Shown: one piece after another, positions 39,867-44,574 of the stretch
Numbering within the stretch: position 1 is the first letter of the stretch
Layout: the number at the start of each line of letters is the position of its first letter
Assembly: GCA_051881355.1 (NCBI GenBank)
Contig: JBJEPS010000068.1
Coordinates: 1 to 44,574, forward strand
Source of the DNA: Fimenecus sp051881355
GTDB taxonomy: Bacteria > Bacillota > Clostridia > Oscillospirales > Acutalibacteraceae
Length of the DNA stretch: 44,574 nucleotides
Reading direction: 5' to 3'
Notes under the pieces: generated by a model
Database searches by the model: none
Told to the model about the DNA's origin: nothing
Seen by the model: only the letters and a program-made list of their open reading frames with translations
Made by a program: the position numbers and the translations under genes

Positions 39867-42065
39867 ATGAAAGCCAAAAAACTCGCCATATCCGTTGTGT
39901 CGGTGATACTGCTTTTATGCGTGACGGTGTTGCCGGTGCTTGCCTTGACCGGCACGGTAACGACGAATTCTGACCCTTTGCGCGTGCGAACAGGTCCCGG
40001 CACAGGCTATGACCTGCTGTATCAAAACGGGCAGCTCGTACAGCTGCCGAAAGGCACGCCGGTTTCTGTCTTGGGTACATATCAAAGCGACAAGGGCGAC
40101 ACAACCAATTATCCCGTTTGGTATAAAATCACGGCAACCTTTAACGGGACAAGCGTGACAGGTTATGTCTCGGCGAAATATATCACCTTAGACCCCGAAA
40201 CCACCACGCCGCCTGTTTCCGGCGAGGATATTGATATTTACGCCGTTCCCGAAGCCTATCGTCCGTATTTAAAACCGTTAATGGAAGCACACCCGAATTG
40301 GCAATTCACTTTTGTCGATACGGGGCTCGATTGGAACGATGTCATGGATAACGAGTGCTACCGCGGTGCACCGTTCCGCAATGTAGTCAGCGCATCTTTG
40401 AGAGAAGAATATCGCTATAAAGACGCAAACGGCAATTATTTGGACTCGGGAGAGAGTGGGGGCGGCAAGTGGTATCAAGCCTCCGATGAAGTGATTGCCT
40501 ATTATATGGACCCGCGCAATTTAATGACGGAAAGCCGTATTTTTCAGTTTGAATTGCAAGGCTTTAATGAAAATCTGCAAACTGTCGCAGGGGTGGAAAG
40601 CATAATCAAAGGCAGTTTTATGGAGAATACCTATATTACCGCTGACGACGGCAGACGCTTGACTTACGCGCAGGCAATTTATGAGGCAGGCGAGCTCTCC
40701 GGCGCAAGTCCGTACTTTTTAGCGTCAAAAATTATTCAGGAAGTCTCGCGCAGCGGAAGCGGCTCCACAAGCGGCACCTATATCGCCAAAGACGGTACGG
40801 ATTTAAGCGGCTATTATAATTATTACAACATTCAGGCAACCGCAGGCACCGACCCCGTGAAAAACGGTTTGGTTTGGGCGTCGCAAGAGGGCGGCAGTTA
40901 CGGCAGACCGTGGACAAGCCCCTATAAATCCATTGTCGGCGGTGCACAGTGGATTGCGAATGGTTATATCAATAAGGGGCAGAATACGAATTATCTGCAA
41001 AAGTTTGATGTGGACAATTCTGACGGACAACTGTATTGGCATCAGTATATGGCAAATGTGGTGGGCGCGTGCAGTGAGGCAAATATCACTTATAATGGTT
41101 ATGTCAATAACGATATGATAAACAATGATTTTGTATTCGTGATTCCGCTGTATGACAATTTGCCGGAACAGCGTTGCCGTTTACCGGGCGACACCTCGGT
41201 AGACCCCGAGCCGATTCCCGACCCCGAGCCGACACCCGATCCTGATCCGACGGTCACGGCAATTTCGGTTGCTTCAAAGCCCAACAAAACCGTTTACGAG
41301 CAAAACGAGACATTCTCTGCCGACGGCTTATCGATACAGGTGACATACAGCGACGGTACAATCAAAACTGTTGCAAGCGGTTTCTCTGTTTCTTCGCCTG
41401 ATATGACTACGGCGGGCACGAAAACCGTTACAGTTACTTATGACGGGAAAACAACAACGTTTGCCATAACCGTCAACGCACCCGTTTTACCCGGTGCATT
41501 GCGAGTCCAAATGCCGACAGCGCGCGTCGGACAGCAGGTGAATATTCCCGTTTATTTAGACGATGCGGAATTGGGAACACTGACGTTCACTGTAACTTTT
41601 GATGCGACAAAATTGAACTATGTTTCATACAGTGAGGAAGCCTTTTCCATGGTTTCCGTCGGCAAACAGGGGAATTCTCAAATTACGGTTGCCTGCACGA
41701 ACAACAGTGAAAGCACCAAGAGCGGCAAAGTACTTGTTCTGACTTTTGAGGTGTTAGCAACAGAGCCCTGTGCTACGGATTTGACTTTACAGGTGACAAA
41801 AGCGACCGCACCGGATGCAAACGACAAGCCGGTTTCGCTGACAGACGGAACTTGGACATTGCAAATTGCCAAAATTTCCGGCGATGTTGACAATGACGGC
41901 TTTGTGACTGCCGTGGATGCACGCTGGGTATTGCAGGCTTCGACGGGGCTGCGGACATTAAGTGATGCGCAATGTGCGGCAGCTGATGTCAACGGTGACG
42001 GTGAAGTGAGCGCTGTGGACGCCCGCTGGATTTTACAGGCGGCAAGCGGGGCAAGAGAGCTATAA
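39867..42065 (+). CDS. Exported glucosaminidase with SH3, Ig-like, cohesin-like and dockerin domains
   Basis: A 732-residue multidomain protein. Signal peptide 1-26; SH3-like domain about 30-111 (DPLRVRTGPGTGYD); glucosaminidase-like domain about 125-430 with LMEAHPNWQF, YYMDPRNLMTESRIF, and LASKIIQEVSR; a Pro/Asp/Glu linker (about 445-460); a bacterial Ig-like repeat (about 462-538); a cohesin-like beta domain (about 543-668); and a C-terminal type I dockerin (about 672-732) with two repeats, GDVDNDGFVTAVDARWVLQ and DVNGDGEVSAVDARWILQ, the Ca-binding DxDxDG loops. It would trim peptidoglycan and can join a protein complex. Having both cohesin-like and dockerin parts is unusual. Confidence 0.9.
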   Translation: MKAKKLAISVVSVILLLCVTVLPVLALTGTVTTNSDPLRVRTGPGTGYDLLYQNGQLVQLPKGTPVSVLGTYQSDKGDTTNYPVWYKITATFNGTSVTGYVSAKYITLDPETTTPPVSGEDIDIYAVPEAYRPYLKPLMEAHPNWQFTFVDTGLDWNDVMDNECYRGAPFRNVVSASLREEYRYKDANGNYLDSGESGGGKWYQASDEVIAYYMDPRNLMTESRIFQFELQGFNENLQTVAGVESIIKGSFMENTYITADDGRRLTYAQAIYEAGELSGASPYFLASKIIQEVSRSGSGSTSGTYIAKDGTDLSGYYNYYNIQATAGTDPVKNGLVWASQEGGSYGRPWTSPYKSIVGGAQWIANGYINKGQNTNYLQKFDVDNSDGQLYWHQYMANVVGACSEANITYNGYVNNDMINNDFVFVIPLYDNLPEQRCRLPGDTSVDPEPIPDPEPTPDPDPTVTAISVASKPNKTVYEQNETFSADGLSIQVTYSDGTIKTVASGFSVSSPDMTTAGTKTVTVTYDGKTTTFAITVNAPVLPGALRVQMPTARVGQQVNIPVYLDDAELGTLTFTVTFDATKLNYVSYSEEAFSMVSVGKQGNSQITVACTNNSESTKSGKVLVLTFEVLATEPCATDLTLQVTKATAPDANDKPVSLTDGTWTLQIAKISGDVDNDGFVTAVDARWVLQASTGLRTLSDAQCAAADVNGDGEVSAVDARWILQAASGAREL

Positions 42066-42159
42066 TCCGAAGTCTGTTTGTGCATGTTGCAAAAAACGGG
42101 CAAACCGAAAATTACGGCACCAACCCGTATCCTGTGTATAAAAGCAAATGTCTGCAACA

Positions 42160-42190
42160 AACCCCACCGGCAAATACCGGTGGGGTTCTT
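42160..42190 (+). terminator. Terminator of the glucosaminidase gene
   Basis: AACCCCACCGG (42160-42170) pairs perfectly with CCGGTGGGGTT (42177-42187) around CAAATA, followed by TTCTTT. Confidence 0.85.
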
Positions 42191-42216
42191 TACCGAAAGT
42201 GTTTTTATAGGCGGCG

Positions 42217-42375
42217 ATGCTCGGCTTGCCGCCGCAGGACTGTGCGGCCGCGGAAGATGCGCACAGCGGCATTGAAGCGGCAAAGCGCGACGGGTTTTAT
42301 GCCGTTGCCATTGGTGATGCCGCAAAAGCCAATACAGCTGACTTGAATCTTCGTACACTTCGGGATATATTTTAG
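42217..42375 (+). pseudogene. C-terminal remnant of a beta-phosphoglucomutase-like HAD hydrolase
   Basis: A 52-codon open frame reads LGLPPQDCAAAEDAHSGIEA, then AKRDGFYAVAIGDA and a short end. This matches the last third of beta-phosphoglucomutase-type HAD enzymes (P-x-D-C, EDA-x-x-GI-x-A-A, A-x-G-x-x-x-x-AIGD). Upstream in frame there is a stop and then the terminator hairpin, so the Cap and DxD nucleophile parts are missing. It is therefore a gene fragment. The rest of 42066-42451 holds only hairpins. Confidence 0.65.
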
Positions 42376-42419
42376 ATTGCGAAATCTTAAAAGAAGCATA
42401 AAACGCAGGAAATATGCAT

Positions 42420-42451
42420 AAAAAAGCACTTACAAAAGTAAGTGCTTTTTT
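42420..42451. terminator. Terminator after tRNA-Leu
   Basis: AAAAAGCACTTAC/GTAAGTGCTTTTT stem with AAAA loop, directly after the tRNA CCA end. The symmetric A/T tracts make it usable from either strand. Confidence 0.85.
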
Positions 42452-42538
42452 TGGTGCGGATAACAGGAATTGAACCTGCATGAAGTTGCCTTCACTAGAA
42501 CCTGAATCTAGCGCGTCTGCCAGTTCCGCCATATCCGC
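42452..42538 (-). tRNA. tRNA-Leu (anticodon CAG), CCA encoded
   Basis: Minus-strand class II tRNA with a long variable arm (GTGAAGGCAACTTCAT), acceptor GCGGATA/TATCCGC, anticodon stem CTAGA/TCTAG around TTCAGGT (anticodon CAG), T arm GGTTCAAT and encoded CCA at 42454-42452. Confidence 0.95.
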
Positions 42539-42649
42539 ATATTGCTTTTTCCGCTTTCGCCAAACCGAAAAGTCCGCTTGACGCTCCAATATAATAGCAC
42601 GATTGCCTAACAATGTCAATCAATTTTTGAAAAAATCTCCCCTTTTGTT

Positions 42650-43495
42650 CTATACCTTTTTCTCCGTCATATCGGAAAACTGCCGAAGCAAAAAATTTGC
42701 CACGCCGTCTTGCTCGTTGCTCTCTATCACGGCGGTTGCCTGTGCTTTGAGCTCATCTACGGCATTTTCCACAGCATAGGCTTCATCGGCGGCGGCGAAC
42801 AGCGTTACATCGTTGTAATTGTCTCCGAATGCAATCAGTCTGTCGGCGTTCACCAACGCCTTTACCTCGTTTGCACCGTTCGCTTTCGACGCTTCGGCGC
42901 TAAAAACCTCCAAAAACCAGTATTCGGTGTAGGTGTCGCCGTAAAAGGAAAAATGAATGCCCTCGATTTTCTCTAAAAGCTCGGTAATCGGTTTGAGACT
43001 TTCATAGGTGTCCACCAAATTTACATACACTGCGTGCTGTCTTTCAGGAATATGCAGATTGTCGACACGGCGAAATCGCTCGCCGAGCACTTTTTTGCGC
43101 GCGTGGTAAAAATCGCGATTGATTTGCAAATCAAGCCTTGTGTATTGCACGGAAATCTGCCCGTCATCTCCATATAAAAACAGCATCGGCGCTTTGTTAC
43201 AGGTTTGAAACGCCGCCACAACTTCCGAAAAAGCGCGGGGCGCAATTTCGTGAAAGGAAACGATTTCGTCTTTTTCCAAATCATATAAAAATACACCGTT
43301 CATTAAAACAAGCGGTGCGGGAATATGCAGCCCTTGCAGTAGGTCCTTTACCGTCAAACTGCTTCGTGCGGTGGCAACTGAAAACAGCATCCCTTTTTGT
43401 GTAAGGGTATTGATAATGCAGCGGCTCTCTTCGGAAACCGTGCCGCTGTTATCGAAAAATGTACCGTCTAAATCTGTAATATATAAAGTGCGCAT
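42650..43495 (-). CDS. Cof-type HAD phosphatase
   Basis: A 281-residue HAD-superfamily IIB protein. Motif I TDLDGTFFDN (about 7-16), the motif II Thr in ATARS, and motif III/IV GDNYNDVTLF (Asp pair) are complete, with a C2-type cap between. Cof proteins dephosphorylate sugar phosphates, flavins or pyridoxal phosphate; the substrate here is unknown. ATG 43495 follows ACGGAGAAGCT. Single gene. Confidence 0.9.
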   Translation of the reverse strand: MRTLYITDLDGTFFDNSGTVSEESRCIINTLTQKGMLFSVATARSSLTVKDLLQGLHIPAPLVLMNGVFLYDLEKDEIVSFHEIAPRAFSEVVAAFQTCNKAPMLFLYGDDGQISVQYTRLDLQINRDFYHARKKVLGERFRRVDNLHIPERQHAVYVNLVDTYESLKPITELLEKIEGIHFSFYGDTYTEYWFLEVFSAEASKANGANEVKALVNADRLIAFGDNYNDVTLFAAADEAYAVENAVDELKAQATAVIESNEQDGVANFLLRQFSDMTEKKV

Positions 43496-43587
43496 AGCTT
43501 CTCCGTTCGTTTTTTCTCAGTTGGAAATTTGTGAGCTTCACCAAACAGTATTATATATAATTTCGGCGGATTTTGCAACCATCTTGC

Positions 43588-43616
43588 TTTACAGTACTGC
43601 CGAAATATGGTATATT
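43588..43616 (+). promoter_or_regulatory. Promoter of the HTH-membrane gene
   Basis: TTTACA (43588-43593), 17 bp, TATATT (43611-43616), 36 bp before the ATG at 43652. Confidence 0.6.
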
Positions 43617-43651
43617 GAAAATAAACCGATATACGGGACGGAGGGTATACG

Positions 43652-44574
43652 ATGAAAACCAGAGGACTTGCGGATTTTCGCGCAGAACATAATATTTGGC
43701 GCAAGGATTTGGCGGAAGAACTTCACTTGCGTGAAGGGGAACTGGAACGCTTGGAACTGACGGGCGAGGTGCCCGAAGATGCGGCGCAATTTTTGACGGA
43801 AAAATATGCGCTTCCCGAAAATTATTTTACCGAAGATATAGAGCGTGCGGCTGTGCTCGCCGCGGCGGCAGAACGGTACGAGCCGAAAAATCCGTTTGCG
43901 TACTTTTTAAAAGTCGGATTTATCTGGGAATTGCTGGTGGGATTGGTGTTTTATCTCCTGACCTTGCCGTCGGCGGTTTCTGTTTATTTAAACTATACAG
44001 TCAGTGACAATTTACTCATGATAGAAACAATCTGCCTCTGTATTGTCCAAATTGTTTCGGGGATTTACCTCGGCTCGCACATCATCAAAAAGACCAATTT
44101 CCGCGGCAGTATTGCCGACTATGAATTTCTATATCCGTATTTGCCGGGGATTGTCGGCGGTTTGCTTACCGGTCTGCTTCCCCACACGGCGCAACTCTGG
44201 GCCGATGCCGATTCGATGTGGAGTATGGCTTTCTCTGTTGGGTTCAGTTTCACTTTTTCGTTGCTTAGTGCGGCAATGGGAATTTTCTTTTTAGCCTTTT
44301 TGTTAGACACCGCTGCGCGAGCGGACGGGGTAGACAAAGACAAACGCCTGAAAATTCTGTGCGCCGTTGTATTGGTTTCAAAATGCCTTGCTTATCTCGG
44401 GCTCATCATAAGCGGTTCTTTTTTTGAAGCAGACCTGCTCTCTTGGATTAACCGTGTGTTGTCCTTCCTTTTGCTACTTGCGGTACTGTACGGCGTGCTG
44501 TTTGGGGCAAAGAAAAATCCGCGTTTCAAAACGCTGTGGCTTACCGTTTTGCCGATTTTGGCTTTGGCTGTACC
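43652..44574 (+). CDS. HTH-like N-terminus plus polytopic membrane protein, cut by window edge
   Basis: At least 307 residues; the frame is open to the right edge. Residues 1 to about 58 look like a degenerate XRE-type helix-turn-helix (GLADFRAEHNIWRKDLAEEL, then LERLELTGEVPEDAAQ), followed from about residue 88 by at least six hydrophobic segments. ACGGAGGGTATACG precedes ATG 43652. I do not recognise the family. A membrane-bound regulator, or a transporter with a DNA-binding head, is possible. Confidence 0.7.
   Translation, partial: MKTRGLADFRAEHNIWRKDLAEELHLREGELERLELTGEVPEDAAQFLTEKYALPENYFTEDIERAAVLAAAAERYEPKNPFAYFLKVGFIWELLVGLVFYLLTLPSAVSVYLNYTVSDNLLMIETICLCIVQIVSGIYLGSHIIKKTNFRGSIADYEFLYPYLPGIVGGLLTGLLPHTAQLWADADSMWSMAFSVGFSFTFSLLSAAMGIFFLAFLLDTAARADGVDKDKRLKILCAVVLVSKCLAYLGLIISGSFFEADLLSWINRVLSFLLLLAVLYGVLFGAKKNPRFKTLWLTVLPILALAV

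Noticed and set aside
41678..42619. 313-codon minus-strand frame over the dockerin gene and tRNA-Leu
   Set aside because: It crosses a tRNA and a terminator and is antisense to a clear dockerin; no motif is seen.

Overview
The window looks like a chromosome segment of a gut-type Clostridia (Bacillota). The signs are AGGAGG-type ribosome sites, TTGACA/TATAAT promoters, a PyrR-type attenuator in front of a uracil permease, an NAD-type glutamate dehydrogenase, a GH95 fucosidase, a dockerin-bearing wall hydrolase and queuosine salvage by QueH. This is an inference from gene content; no rRNA is present to place it. Most of the window is ordinary core and envelope genes with G+C-rich, CpG-rich codons.

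Layout. 1-170: two minus-strand tRNAs (Gly, cut by the edge, and Pro). 324-6140: minus-strand metabolic genes (GH95 fucosidase, glutamate dehydrogenase, a UPF0210/ACT-domain pair) plus a candidate small RNA at 2843-2988. About 6258-13053: a mobile island. 13091-16626: histidinol-phosphatase-like PHP protein, ispE, patatin, a lipoprotein. 16751-20503: an efflux-type adaptor and permease, a Cu/Zn superoxide dismutase and a ferritin-like protein. 20682-28108: a long plus-strand glycan operon (flippase, two glycosyltransferases, DUF2304, DUF2142, PAP2, phosphoesterase). 28184-33695: epimerase-like protein, queH, DUF1643, aldose epimerase-like protein, upp, pyrR, DUF523. 33725-36494: PyrR-attenuated uraA, plsY, DUF1294. 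36557-42065: three secreted wall or polysaccharide hydrolases, the last with cohesin-like and dockerin modules. 42217-44574: a phosphoglucomutase remnant, tRNA-Leu, a Cof-type HAD phosphatase and an HTH-membrane protein cut by the right edge.

The main discovery is in the island. It is a stripped prophage of about 6.8 kb: tyrosine integrase, small membrane protein, voltage-gated K+ channel and CI-like repressor on the minus strand; on the plus strand, from a consensus promoter covered by repressor-type inverted repeats, a C-type-lectin-like variable protein, then small phage proteins, holin and endolysin. Directly after the variable gene lies a 115-bp imperfect copy of its 3' end. 29 of the 30 mismatches between the two copies fall on adenines of the downstream copy. 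This is the signature of a diversity-generating retroelement (DGR) template repeat (TR, 10312-10426) and variable repeat (VR, 10114-10228). No reverse transcriptase or Avd gene is in the window, and there are no capsid, portal, terminase or tail-tube genes.

How it may work together (inference): the repressor holds the plus-strand unit silent; induction would express a hypervariable ligand-binding protein together with a holin and endolysin that could release it by lysis, while the lysogen expresses a membrane channel. The reverse transcriptase would have to come from elsewhere in the cell, or the diversification has stopped after its loss.
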